A DNA stretch of 64,000 nt, taken from the NCBI GenBank assembly GCA_019914995.1, contig CM034128.1, positions 560,501 to 624,500 of the forward strand, read 5' to 3'. The notes under the pieces are model-generated. The model ran no database searches. It was not told the origin of the DNA and saw only the letters and a program-made list of their open reading frames with translations. This DNA is from Acanthochlamys bracteata. Taxonomy: Eukaryota > Streptophyta > Magnoliopsida > Pandanales > Velloziaceae. The translations under genes and the position numbers were made by a program. Of this stretch, positions 22,782-34,775 are shown piece after piece. Position 1 is the stretch's first letter. The number at the start of each line of letters is the position of its first letter.

Positions 22782-25134
22782 CAGAAAAAATTGTTTTGGC
22801 AGTTCTGAGCCCTCAAAGAACTAAAACTTCAAATGGGCGACAGTTTAGGCCTATGTAAAAGTTAGATTGGGCCTGTGCTGATGTTAGCTCTATTAAATTA
22901 GTTAGCCTATTTTTATGGATGCTTTTCAAATAACCTTCTAACAAACAGTAACATCCTATATCCTCCAAAAAAACAAAAAAAAAAAGAAACAGAAAAAAGG
23001 AGAGAGAAAAAAAAGGGCTCTACTTTCACATGAATCATTCAAAGATTACTATTTTTCTGCTTCTTTTCTTCTCCTCTCTAATTGAAGAATTTTATCTTTA
23101 CAGTTATAAGTTTCTTACCTTTTTCTTCCGCTTATGAGCTTGAAGCTCGCATGATCTATCATCAAAATTTATACTGCTACTTATTATTATAATTTTTACT
23201 AACTACAGAACAACAATTTAATTCTTTTAAATACCCTCATGAAGAGGGCAAAACAAGTGCTTTATCAAGTTTTTGCCTACAACTCAGGTCACAGATGTTC
23301 ATGCATTCCTTCAAGACTAAATCAATTATTTTCAATATAATGCAATTCTTTCAATATAGTCGTAGCTCTGTTTGTCACGGATTGGTTTGCCATCGTTGTT
23401 ATGGCGCACGATCTTGGTAGAAAATAAAAGGAATAAAATAAAAGAATTGAAACTTATTGTATCCATCATCGTTGTTGGTGAAAAATAAAATGGTATGTAA
23501 AATAATAATAAGGGAAAGTTTCCTTCAAAATAGAAGGACTTGGCATGCATGGCAATTCCCTTACTGGTTCTTTTCAGTTGTTAATTGTTTCAGCAAACAT
23601 TCTAAAACACTTAAACAAAGAATGAAGAAGAACAAACCTGGTCTGGCATTCGTTGTCGCTGTTTTTTAATCAACAACATTCTACAAAGGTTATTAATTTA
23701 TATAAGTTTGAAGTGGTCCACTAAGTACTCCTGCACTTGGCTACACTATCGTTCCTTACAAATTTTTTTAAAGCTAATTGAAGTCAACTGGAAACATTTT
23801 TTTTAATTCAAATTGTTATATTCCATATTCTGATTTATATAAATTTTGGCTGAATTATAGACTTGTTTTCAAACTGAGAAGAAATGCTAAAATAAGCTGA
23901 ATTATTCAAAAGTGAACTTTATTTCTCTTAATTACAGTTTATTACTGAAATTTAATCACGCAAAACTCTTTTGCTTTTTAAATATATCTAAGAGCAGAAT
24001 TAGCACGCATATGATTAAGATCATATTTGGAGGAGTTTTTATTTCCTAATTTTTTAATAAAAATATTTAAAAAATTTTAAAAAATAAAATTCATTTAAAA
24101 AAATTTTTAAAATATTTTTTTTTGAAAAATTCTAAAAACTCTTTTTTAGTAAGCATTTTAAAATATCTCCTAACTCAACTTTCTTCTGACGTAGATTAGC
24201 TTACCCATAGCATTAATATTAGAATTGGCAGACAGAATATTTTGCTGATGTTGAATGGAGCACACGTATGTGCGCTACGTAAGAATTTTTATTTTTCTCA
24301 TATTTAAATTTTTTAAAGAATATATGTCAATATTAGAAGTCTACTACAACAAGTGAAAGGAAACCCTCAACAGCAAACCAGTTGTTATTTATAAGAAAAA
24401 CTTCATAGTTCACGTCAAAAGAAACTTCATCTGATTTATGCTAAAATTGAACCAATTTGACATAATAAATTATATTAAATATACGAAGTTGCTACTACAT
24501 TTTCAGGTTTAGCAAAAATTGACTTCTAAGTTTTAAATATTGATTCATAATTTTCTTCTATAGTTTAATGATTAATTATCTGACTTAAGTTTGTATAGTT
24601 TATTTTATAATTAACTAAGTATTGATGTGAGGGAGAATATTGTTCTCATCGCAAACTGAGCTCATAAAAATCAATGACGAATGATTATAGTAGTTTCACA
24701 AATATCTTTTAAATTTTCACAAATATTGTTGTCCCATTTTAATCTTTATTATATTCTTATATTGAACTGTTACTAATTTAATGTTGAATATGAACTACTT
24801 CGCTGGTGGAATGAACGCTCGATCCTTGAAAACTTAATATCAGAAATTTGAATTTGACTAATACTTAGATAATTTTTGAATATCAAGTCAATCCTAAATA
24901 AAAATTTTCTATTGATTAAGTATCTATTCTTATCTTTTCTTTAATACTAAAAACTAAACTAACAATAACCTTTTTAAAGAGGTGTCACAAGATTACCTTA
25001 ATCTCAACAGTTCCTTATTTCTCATTCTCTCTTCCGTTCAAATAAATACCCAAACTGAAAACTCTGTGAACTCCTTCAAGCATCATCATCATAACAACAG
25101 AAACGAATTAACGTACCTCTCTCCCTCTCTCTCA

Positions 25135-26565
25135 ATGCGATCGCTTTTAGACACCGGCGCACTGCCGCCGCCGACGGAGACGCTAGTGACGTCAGAATCT
25201 TCTTCTTCTTCTTCTTCGCATTCGTTCAACCCCAGCTTGATCATAATCGTTTTTATAATTGCTTTTGTGATAATCTTTTCAGCCTCCATTCACTTTCTCC
25301 TCCGCCACCTCTCCAATCGCCGCCGCCGCAGCAGCAGCAGCACAACCACTATTAGCAACAACAACAACACCAGCAGCAGTTCTATTTCCTCTAGAAGAGA
25401 GATTGCAGAACGCCGCCGGCAAAACAAGGACCGAATTCAATCTCGATCGCGATCACTTGTAGATGCTCTGCCGGAGTTCTCTTTATCTTCTACGGCGGCA
25501 GCGTTGGGATCTAGACCGCCGCCGACGGAGTGCGCCGTTTGTTTATCTAGGTTCGTCGCCAGTGATAAGCTCCGGTTGCTGCCGGCATGCTCGCACGCCT
25601 TTCATTCTGGTTGTGTTGATGAATGGCTCCGATCTACTCCATCGTGCCCTCTCTGTCGGTCTCCTCTCCGCCTTCCCCGGCCCAATGATTTCTCCGATGG
25701 CTATCGTCGACCTACGGCGGCCAACTCTATTTCTCTCAATACCCAACCTCAACAACAAGAGCAACAACAAAAAACAGCTGTTGCGGAAGAAGCAGACGAA
25801 AGACGAACTATGCAAAATAACAACGCAATGCAGTCTATCGAACAACAACAACAACAACCGCTTCAATCGAAAGCAGAAGAACAGAGGAGAAACGGATTAA
25901 CGGAATCGTCGATGCAATTGATCGAACAACAACAGCAGAAGAGGAGAAACAGAATGCAATCCATTGAGAACAACACGATGCAACCAATGGAACAACAGCA
26001 ATCAGTTCAATTGAAAGCTGAAGAAGAAGAAGAGAGAAGGAACTGGCTGAGAGACTACTGGGACCGAATCGCCACATCAGCAGCATCGTCGTTTAGTTCC
26101 GTACAATGTTCGAGTCGATGGAACTGCGACGTGGACACCGACGCCATCATCTCCGGCGGATGCATATTGGACCCCACCGTTCGGAAGAGTAGCGAAATCT
26201 CAGATCACCACGCGACAGAGATCTACAGATGGATAACGTCGACCCCACCTGAAATGGGCCCGCCACCTTCCACATCAGCGTCAGCTTCGTTCCGTTGCTG
26301 CAGGTTCGACTGCGAAAATGCTGTGGAGCCCGCCAGTACGGGAAAGAACCAAATGAGAGATCCGCTAGAAGAAGATGAGCACGCTAAAGCGATTTACAAA
26401 TGGCTAGCGTCGGCCCCGCCCGAATTGGGCCCTCAAACGTCCACGTCAGCAACGTTGCGGTGCTGCCGGCCGGATTGTGACGGCGTTGTTGAGCCAGAGA
26501 GGAGAGATAGCTACGAAGTTGAGGGGAGTGCGTTCTACCGGTGGCTGATAGGAACCAACTCCTGA
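25135..26565 (+). CDS. ATL-type RING-H2 finger E3 ubiquitin ligase with duplicated C-terminal module
   Basis: Intronless, 476 aa. The ATG at 25135 is the first methionine of the frame; upstream codons are open but start-less. Order of features: short N-terminus; a membrane segment (34-56, [15 protein letters not shown]); a basic Arg/Ser region; VDALPEF, matching the GLD-adjacent region of ATL proteins; and a RING-H2 finger (133-174) with C-x2-C-x15-C-x1-H-x2-H-x2-C-x10-C-x2-C spacing and the usual W after the sixth ligand. All eight zinc ligands are present. A Gln-rich region follows (204-300). The C-terminus then holds a ~35-residue module twice (363-399 and 420-454) plus a truncated third start (467-474). 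ATL ligases ubiquitinate targets at membranes, often in defence or hormone responses. This long tail is unusual for the family, where proteins are commonly 200-400 aa. Confidence 0.9.
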   Translation: MRSLLDTGALPPPTETLVTSESSSSSSSHSFNPSLIIIVFIIAFVIIFSASIHFLLRHLSNRRRRSSSSTTTISNNNNTSSSSISSRREIAERRRQNKDRIQSRSRSLVDALPEFSLSSTAAALGSRPPPTECAVCLSRFVASDKLRLLPACSHAFHSGCVDEWLRSTPSCPLCRSPLRLPRPNDFSDGYRRPTAANSISLNTQPQQQEQQQKTAVAEEADERRTMQNNNAMQSIEQQQQQPLQSKAEEQRRNGLTESSMQLIEQQQQKRRNRMQSIENNTMQPMEQQQSVQLKAEEEEERRNWLRDYWDRIATSAASSFSSVQCSSRWNCDVDTDAIISGGCILDPTVRKSSEISDHHATEIYRWITSTPPEMGPPPSTSASASFRCCRFDCENAVEPASTGKNQMRDPLEEDEHAKAIYKWLASAPPELGPQTSTSATLRCCRPDCDGVVEPERRDSYEVEGSAFYRWLIGTNS

Positions 26566-27907
26566 ATAACACAATCCTACAAGGGTAACTTTGGAAGAAA
26601 AGAATATTCCGTGTTCTATACTGTTTGCAATTTAGGTCCTCGCTTCTGGGATATGAGTATATGACTGATTTGCCTCGCTACTGGAGCTGCATACTGTACA
26701 GATAAACCAGTCCATTGTAAAAGGGCTTGAATCGAATTTGGCTGCTGCCGTTTTGTTTGCTAAAAGCCCAGAGACTGCATAGTAGTGAACTTGCTGACAA
26801 TGTGTTCGAATTGAATTAAACTCCCACAGAGTAAAACATATGTGGATCCTTTGCATTGGATTAATGTGACCTTAGCTAGGGTACGTTCGGTATTGCATTC
26901 CCCAAATTCTTTTTTAAAAAAACTTTGTTTTATATTTATTAATAAAATATTTATAACATTTTATAAAATTATTAAATTATTTAAAGTATAAAAATTATAC
27001 ATAATAAAATTTTATTATAGTTTATTTTTTATTATTTTGAAAAAATAAAAATTTATTTATTGAAATAAAATAAAATTTTTTTATTTTTTAAAATACTTTT
27101 AAACATTCTAGAAGATGTTTAGGAGTACTTATTGAAGAGAAATTTTTCCAAAAAAAAATATTTTAGAAATTTTTAAAAATAAAATTTATTTTTTAATTTT
27201 GAAAAATAAAAATAATTAATAAAAAGATTTACAACATAAAATTTAAAATTTTTAAAAAATTTCTGTAAAGTATTTTAAAATTTTTATTAAAAAATGTAAA
27301 ATAAAAAATTGGGAAAGAAAATATTCAAAGAAAACCTCGGGAGAGATGCAAGAAAATATTCATGAATTGTTTTGGTAACTTTATGCAGATTTTTTGTATG
27401 TATGATTTTCTACTTTGTTGGTTGTTTCACTTGTTTGCGGTTTGAGGTACACACTTTACTTTTCTATTCATTTTATTTCAATTTTATTTTCACATTTAAA
27501 ATTTTTTTATAATATTTTAGAATTTATTTAAAATTAAAAAAAATTATATCGTAAAATTTATATTAATTACTTTTTATTTTTTCAATATAAAAAATTACTT
27601 ATTTTCTGAAAAAATGTTTTTATTTAAAAAATTTTAAGCCTTTTCAAGTGTTCTCTTAAAAATGCTGTTCAGAAAAGCTCATTTTGTTCTGTCAAGATAA
27701 GCTTATGATGGTATCACTGCTTCAAGGTTTGGAGCACTTCCAATCGAGCCCAAAGCCCAATGAAAGGTTTGCGGGCTAGTTCACAAAAGCATAAACCCAG
27801 CCCACTCCAATCGTCACAACCTTCCGCTGTCGATTCTCGATCTCGATTTCTTCCGGTGTAGAGAGATCGTTCGGAGATTTATTCGATCAAATAAAGAGAG
27901 ATTGAAG
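26566..27907. other. Intergenic region with AT-rich repeats
   Basis: RING-H2 3' UTR to about 26870, then two AT-rich MITE-like blocks at 26884-27118 and 27110-27335 (the left end 'gtacgttcggtattgc' resembles the Tourist-like ends), then plain DNA. The last ~170 bases are the promoter of the 62-aa gene with AGCCCA motifs. Confidence 0.55.
27747..27804 (+). promoter_or_regulatory. Site II-like AGCCCA motifs upstream of the 62-aa microprotein gene
   Basis: AGCCCA occurs at 27747-27752, 27754-27759 and 27799-27804 (TGGGCT on the other strand), about 105-160 bases before the ATG. This motif class is frequent in plant genes for mitochondrial and housekeeping proteins. The role here is inferred. 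Confidence 0.5.
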
Positions 27908-30060
27908 ATGATCTACCGGAAATGGTCTCTGTTCTCATCGACGGTGGTGATCTGGGGTGGCGTTGGAACTGTTGCTCTCGCTCAGTTCTTCCTCTTTGGT
28001 GGAAAGGTAAATCATCTTGTTAGTTTGGCCCTAGTAATAATCCAGATCTCAAAATTATCATTGTTGCTGTTGCTACTGCTCCTGATCCTGCTGCTATTAT
28101 GGTTTATCTGATCTTCTTCGTCGATCAGTACCCAAATTGTTTTAATTGAATAGTTTTCGGGTTTCGTTGATCAGTGAATATTTTCTCAACGAATGCATTC
28201 TGATGTTTTTGTATGAAGAAATGAAGTTAGATTTCGAATGGTTGTTTCTCTATTAAATACTGAAACAAAATTCAACACGAACCTTGAAATTAGTGACTAA
28301 CTTCAACAGTTCAACATTTAAAATAGAAACTGACAAGAATTTTATGAGCACCTTGATTGATTAATGTATTTTTTGAAGAAAAATATTCTTGGGGTTTTCC
28401 AAGAGATGGTTGCATGAAGGAAACTGCTAGCACTTTGTTGAGTAGAGATGTCGGAGAACAAGGACATTGCCCAAGTTGTAAGATTGGTGACGAGTTGGCA
28501 TAAGACATTATTTTATATGGTAATTGCTGCTATCTAATTAAGGAATAAAGTTGCATGTTATATCTGAAAGTCATTTAGCTCACTTCAATGCAATTCAATG
28601 TGGTAAGCGTTGATGTTCTAGAGTTCTTAGAGAATAGTGGTTGACAAGTGATGTCATAGTAGAGCTGACTCTAGGCTCTTTTCAGGTATTAGTTGTTTTG
28701 TAGAAATGTATATTTCCAGATCATAACATTAGAAGCTTGATATGATATGCAATTATGTTTTCTTTCTCAAGATATGATGTAGAAGCGTTATCGTCATATG
28801 TATTTGGACAAAAGTGTTAATATGTCATTTTTTTAGTTAATACAATTAGGATGAAGAAGTTGCTTCAGATGAGCCATAATAATATGTTTAGGATGTGGTC
28901 AGCATCTTGTTCCAACAAAAATGTCGCTTAACTTCTTTCTTTAAAGCCATTGGACTGGTACAGTCTAAGATTGTAGTTAAGGAGATTTCTAATATCTTGA
29001 TACCTTCAGGAGGACATCAAATTGGTTTTGGTATTGGGTTTGGCTTGTATTGTGCATCATGCAATGCAAGTGCGAGTTATGTCCTACTAGATAACCTATA
29101 TCGAGAACAATCCAAACAGTCATTTGCAGCAAGTGGTCTGAACCATGTAGTTTGAGTATGTTGGTCGTGTAGAAGCAGAAGAAGACCATTGGGAAGAACA
29201 AATGGAGTGTTTGCTTAGTCTTGTATTTGGTCAGTATTGACATGCTAGTTATGTAATGGTGAATATTACGAACTAAACTTTTGAGTCCATTTCCTCTTAA
29301 AAAATGAGATTGGCCATGTAAAGATTGTAAAGCAGAGGATCTCCTGATGGTTTTGCCATGTACGTGAAGATCTCTAAATGCGTCTGTTTATAATATGAAT
29401 TGTTAGGTATACTTCTTGCTAAGGTAGGAAGACCTAAAAGATTTCATCAGCTATCGTGTAAAGTGACTTATTTGTTTGCGGCATGACTGAGAATATTGCT
29501 TTAGATAGAGCGCAAAATAGCAAAATAGGATTCATGTAGGCGACTCCATTTAATGGGAGACTTAGTTGTTGCTATGTAGTAACTTATTAAGGATAAAATA
29601 CTGAGATTTGCTCAAGAAATTTGGGATTGCTTGGCAAATCACTTGTAAGGCATGGCAATTGATTGACACTAGCGAACAAGTTAGCACGTGGTATATCCCT
29701 CAAACTTTAAAGTTTGACTGAAGCATAAGGCTAAGTTTGTAGGAGTTTGTTGAGGTTCATGATACTCTATATAATAGAGCATTGGTCAGGAATTAGTTCG
29801 AATGCAGTGAACATGAGCAAAGCAAAGGATGAAGATGCTGTGATGATTCAGCTGATAGGAAGAGGGAAACTTATTCTAAAGTTCATTCAGATTATATATA
29901 CATTCAGAATAATCGCCTGTCCAGTTATTGGAAATTGTTGAACTGTTTGCTTTTCTATTTTGTCCTCCAGGAAAAACTCCGAGCTTATATGGTTCGTGAA
30001 GGTGAGAGGCTTCGGCAGGAAGATAGAGCGAAGATTGCTTCGGAGCACAGAGCAGCTTAG
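27908..30060 (+). CDS. 62-aa single-pass membrane microprotein
   Basis: Two exons, 27908-28006 and 29971-30060, separated by a 1964-base intron, give 62 aa. The N-terminus MIYRKWSLFSSTVV is followed by one hydrophobic segment (about residues 8-30, through WGGVGTVALAQFFLF), then a highly charged helix-like tail (KLRAYMVREGERLRQEDRAK) ending in EHRAA. The splice is supported by clean AAG|GTAAAT and CTCCAG|GA sites and by a stop soon after. The design, a short basic N-terminus, one membrane helix and a charged amphipathic tail, resembles small mitochondrial inner-membrane or assembly proteins, and the AGCCCA promoter motifs agree. I do not recognise the family by name. No other methionine start fits. 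Confidence 0.7.
28007..29970 (+). other. Long intron of the 62-aa gene
   Basis: About 2 kb with no convincing coding. Reading frames inside (for example around 28895-29155) have no recognisable motif. Composition is more balanced than in the surrounding AT-rich repeats, so it may derive from an old insertion. Confidence 0.5.
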
Positions 30061-32805
30061 TTTTCATAGAGGAAAAAGTCTGTCATTCTGTTTCGCAGGT
30101 TTTGGTTGTTTCTTGTTTAAGGCAATAATTGCAAATGTGCATAACATCGAACAATGTCATAATCAGACAGCTGCTGCCAAGGTTATCAAACTTTTGATAG
30201 GATCCTTTTGCTTGAAAAATAAAAATTTTAAAATAAGATCTTAATTACATGCAGGTAGATTTTTTTTTAATATCATTGAAAAATTTTTATAATTTTTTTA
30301 GAATTTATCTTAGAAAATTTTAATTACATTTGAAATTTAAAGATTTAAAAAAAAATTTATAAAAATCTCTAGTTTGCAGAAAGTTTTTCAAAATTCTAAT
30401 TTGCAGAAATTTTATTAAAATCTCTGTATACCTTGCAGAAGATTTTGCAAAAATTGACAGAAAACTTTTTAAAAAGTTTTTAAACAGCCTGTTTAATTTT
30501 ACAGAAATAATTTAATTATAAATTTTCTAAAATTTATATCTTTTGAAATTTAAAAAAAATTACTATTTTTACAGATTTAATGCTCAAAATAACAATCTGG
30601 ATTCAATTTTTCAATTTTATTCTAGAACTTTACTTGGAATTTTTCACTCTCAAACTTTCGATAACGAATACTACTTGTACGTTCACGGATAACATCGAGA
30701 TCGTTTTGTAAAAATAGTCAGTTTAATTTACGTTCATAAATTACCTAAAAATCTTGTGATGAAAATTAAAATAATTCTTATTGTTAATATTATTGATTCT
30801 CCGTTCCAACAGTCCAACCATGATTTAAAAGTAAAAACTTCTCTTCTGTTGCGTTAGGATGAAATTAAATGAGTAGCAGAGAGTTCGGTGCATAGTAAGC
30901 GCCTCGGCAACACGTTTAAAAAAAAAACATAACTTTTAATCTATATTTTTAAATAAATCTTATAATACTTATTATTTTTTAATATTAAAATAATAAACTT
31001 TAATATTACATTATCTGTGTATCGAAAAAATATTTTTTAAACATAACACCGAACCAGAACTGGGCGTGCATGACCAGTCCACGTTACGACCGTCACGTGG
31101 TCTGGTGGTCAAATATCATGCCACGTGTACGCTAATTCTCGCCACGCGGCAGAAAATTTCCGGGCAGTCTGGCCCGAAACTGACGGGCAGTTGGAGACAA
31201 GGGAAGTTTATCATTCTACATAGGGAAGGTTGAACCCACACGGATGGAGTAGGAGAAACGACAAAAAGGTCAGTGGGGGATACGGTGACGTGAGCACGAT
31301 AAACATTATGGTTAGAAGACAGACACAGTTTTAATTTTATCACTTAAAAGCCATTGAGTATTTATTTATTTTAGTTTACTTGATGGTGTTCTATTAAAAT
31401 ATTTATTTTTTAATAATCGTATTGCGGCTTTACTTGTCTGATTCTGTAATGAAATTTTGCAAAAACATCAAAGCTGTTCTCTACATAAATGAATATTTTT
31501 ATATCGCTATCATAAATTGGGCATTTTTTGTTGTTGTTGAATATGATGAGGTCGGTTTTTAAGTTATCAATTATGTTTTTATCAATTGTTTTTGCTAATT
31601 TTTAAAATCATTTAATTTTATTCAAAATTTCCAGTATTTAAGTGGAGCGACACCGAACAGTCGTTTGAAAATATTTTTAAAAATATTTTTATTTTATTTA
31701 AAAAATAGTCTATTTTTCATTAAAATATTAAAAATAAATAATAATAAACTTTATTACGTAGTTTTTTTTAATATTTTAGTAAATTTTAATAAAAATTATA
31801 AAATTTAGTAAAATATATAAGTTAAAATTTTAAAAATTGTTTTCTAGAAAGCGCCCTTGATAGTGCTTATCTAGTATTGCATTATTCGTTTTGTTCGTTT
31901 GTTATTTTTCGAAAATAATAGTTAAGTTCCTTTCATAAATAGAGAACATGATAACAATTTGGTCCGTACATAATAATGCTTATGAATTTCGAATACATTT
32001 TATAGCAAGAGATGAAAACATATAATTTTGGATGCTAAATTAGCTATATTTCAATTATATCAAAATGCATCGTGCAGTATTGTAGAAATGAGCCGATGCT
32101 AGCTGTGGCATTCATGTCAATAGGTTTAATTCGGACGTCGTTATATGTAATTTAAGAAAGAGAGAAGGAGGAATAGTGGAGTTGGTTGTTTTTGTTGTGT
32201 TCTGGCGAATGGATTTTGCATGCATGTCCTTCCGTAGGCCCACAGTTTCTTTCCATAGAGACACCTGTTTTCGGAGACAGTTGTGAGTGATTATGAAATA
32301 AAATAATTTTATTTTTTTATTTTAAAAAAATAATAAAAATATATAATAAAAAATTTTATTTTATAAATTTTATTTTATATTTAAATAATTTTTTATATAT
32401 TTATAAAATATTTATTAATAAATATAACTAAAAAAATTTAAAAAATAGCGTTTCAAACGCTCTCGATACTAGTACCAGCATCAAACTTCAAACCTCTCCC
32501 TTGCAAACTAGTCATGGAAATTTTATAACTAAAATAATTTTGTAGTTATTTTTTTTCAACAAAAGAAATTTGTTTTTTTTCAATGCAGTTCCATGCTCGT
32601 GACACATATACCTGTTATCTTTCTTCTCCCTCTCTAATTTTATATTAATTTTTGATGGAAATATTTTCTCCTTCTCTATCTAGATAAGCTTCTCCACGTT
32701 ATAATAATCAAACTCATCTCCCCACTTTCTCCTACTGTCTTCTTTTCTTTCTTGTTCTTGTTGTTCTGAAATTAATCTCTGTGATTGAAACCAACTTCAA
32801 ATCTA
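30061..32805. other. Intergenic region upstream of FLZ gene 1
   Basis: AT-rich repeat-like blocks at about 30250-30560, 31650-31860 (bounded by 'cagtcgtttgaaaat' and 'aagcgcccttga') and 32295-32465. A GC-richer island at 31030-31340 carries a cluster of ACGT-core motifs. Bases 32640-32805 are the likely FLZ leader, CT-rich. No gene was found. Confidence 0.55.
31094..31293. promoter_or_regulatory. Cluster of G-box/ABRE-like ACGT motifs
   Basis: Perfect CACGTG palindromes at 31094-31099 and 31122-31127, a GCCACGCGGC at 31141-31150, and TGACGTGA at 31286-31293, in an island clearly GC-richer than its surroundings. bZIP and bHLH factors bind such sites, for example in ABA or light responses. The nearest downstream gene is FLZ gene 1, about 1.5 kb away, so the regulatory target is uncertain. 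Confidence 0.45.
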
Positions 32806-33435
32806 ATGGAGCGCTGCAGTTCTTCACTTTCCTCTCTATCTTCCCTCTCTTCATCTCTCTCCTTATCTTCTCTTTGTTCGTCATCTTCTTCTTCTGTTTA
32901 TCTGCTTGATTCAGATCTCTTCTTCAACAACAACAGCAAGATCAACTCCGACACTAAGAAGAACGGTAACAGAAATAATATCGATCAGATGCTGATGAAC
33001 AAGAAGCCAGGGTTATTGGAGTTGCTGTGTGATGATCGAGATTCATGCGCTGAGGAGAAAAAGAAGCAATCTCATTTCTTGGATGTTTGTTTTTTCTGCA
33101 GCAAACGGCTCAGTAGAACCCGTGATATTTTCATGTACAGGTATGTTGTTTTCAATTTGATCGATTATTGGCAACTAACACACCGAGATCAAGCTTTGAT
33201 ATGTTTTGTTTGTTGATGAATTGACCTTGCTTGCAGAGGTGACACGCCGTTCTGCAGTGAGCATTGCAGAGACGAGCAAATCGAGAGAGATGAAGCGAAG
33301 GAGAAGATTCAAAGCTTGATATCGAACATCGACAGAGGCAACAAGAACACAACACCACCTCCAACTACAACTACTACAAAGAGTAGTACTCATCAGAGTG
33401 ACAGAATCAACTTCACTGTCGCTGTTAATTGCTAG
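32806..33435 (+). CDS. FCS-like zinc finger (FLZ) protein 1
   Basis: Two exons, 32806-33140 and 33237-33435; 177 aa. After a long Ser/Leu-rich N-terminus (residues 4-31) comes the FLZ domain (about 91-132), with C95-x2-C98-x19-C118-x3-C122 and the signature FLDVCFFC...IFMYRGDTPFCSEHCR. A Thr/Ser-rich tail follows. FLZ (DUF581) proteins are plant-specific adaptors that bind the SnRK1 kinase through this zinc finger, and many respond to sugar, ABA or stress. The single intron splits the MYR|G codon pair inside the domain, the same place as in the second FLZ gene about 3.4 kb downstream, so the two are probably duplicates. The ATG at 32806 is the first in frame. Confidence 0.92.
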
Positions 33436-34563
33436 CTAATCAATTACTAGTATTTGAAACTAAGTAATAATTTCTATCATATATTGAACGTTAAGAAATT
33501 ATCAAATATATATTATATATCTTAGCTAAGTTTGATGAAGAGGAAGATGTTTTATAAGTTGAGTGGGGTTTTTATTTTTTTTAATCCCTTCTTTACTTCT
33601 TTCCTAATTGGAATGGAATTGTTCTTGCTGTTGTAATGGCGAGTATGATGAAAATTTTGAAGTGAGTAATTAGTTTTTATCTTAAAGGTGTAATTTTGGC
33701 CACTGTATAATAATATATGTTCTTCAAGTTAAATTTGATGTTCTAAAGCTTGCTGTTCTCTTTAATTTTCCATTCATTCATGAACATTATGTGATTAACA
33801 ACTGGTCTTGATGAAACAGAGAGTACAAGAAATATTTAATTGGCTGTAACTATAAAGAAGATATGATTTGCACAAACAACGACCAAAACTTGAACTTTCA
33901 GTTTTAGGTTCTATTTATAGAACTTCTTTGAACGCCTCTTTGTGCCCGTTCGTTATCTGAGCCGGTGGACGTTGGTGAGTAATTTTATACTGTTGTCGGC
34001 AGTAGAAGCTGCTAGTCGACAGTGTTGAGCTTTTGCCAACAATAATAAAGCGACTTTGCATAATTAAAGAACACCTTACAGTGCCCTTAGCAAGGATAGT
34101 AAGAAGTTCATACTTCATTACCAAATAAGAAGGTACCGAAAACAGGCAGGGTAGAGCCGAGCAAGGGCTAGTTGTCATGCTAGCTGACCTACCTTGTACG
34201 GCATGCTCTTATGAGCTTTCTCTCGACTTCGAGACCACCTTGAGATTCTACCGTTGTGCTCCAGCGGCCGCTGTCCATGTATCTCGAGGATTTTCCTTAA
34301 TACGGATTTTGAGCATGAAGATGCTTCCCGTAATCATCACTTCGTGAATAAAGCGATATTACATTTCAATACGTTTCGTTCTTGAACGAAAAACGAGTTT
34401 GATGGAGTCTCCTATTTGTGGCTTACCAATTGGTAGTAACATTCCATCTATATACCCTCCCTGGATGCCTGAGAAGCTGCCATGTATTTAGTTTCAGTTA
34501 TAGAAAATGCTAGTACAAACTGCAACTTTGAGCGCGAGCTATTGGTACCACCTTCAAAGTTAA

Positions 34564-34775
34564 AAAGAGCGTGTTTCAAAAATTCATATATTTTAATTAT
34601 TTAAAAAAATTAAAATTTTAGTTTTGTATATAAAATTTCATTTTTTATTTTTAATTTATATATTTTTAATATAATTTTATTTTAATTTTTAACTTATTTT
34701 TAAAATAAATTTTAATTTTATGTATTTATTTTTTTGTTTATGTCAAAATTTAGTTACGGTAATCTAAAACACGGA
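34564..34775 (-). repeat. AT-rich element, family B-like, inverted
   Basis: It begins 'gagcgtgtttcaaaaattc' and shares 'aattcatatattttaattat' with the reverse complement of the 9490-9757 element, then runs through more than 85% A+T DNA to 'ggtaatctaaaacacgg'. It is non-coding and the boundaries are approximate. Confidence 0.4.

Larger units (their letters stand above)
20322..25134. other. Transposon-rich intergenic region
   Basis: From left to right: 3' UTR; a CDC20/FZR-like remnant on the minus strand (20724-20984); an AT-rich MITE-like block (21284-21520); a hAT-like element (21650-22781) carrying a nested MITE (22496-22765); unannotated DNA at 22800-24020; another AT-rich block with 'ggaggagtttt' and 'aaaatatctcc' ends (24029-24172); then the RING-H2 promoter and leader. 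No intact gene is seen. Confidence 0.6.

Noticed and set aside
24982..25134. N-terminal extension of the RING-H2 frame
   Set aside because: The open frame starts with GTG, not ATG, and holds UTR-like sequence; the first ATG is at 25135.
25463..25900. Plus-strand frame of 145 codons in the RING-H2 gene
   Set aside because: An out-of-frame shadow of the RING and Gln-rich coding sequence.
28895..29155. Plus-strand frame of 86 codons in the intron of the 62-aa gene
   Set aside because: No recognisable motif, start context or homology; best explained as chance within intron sequence.
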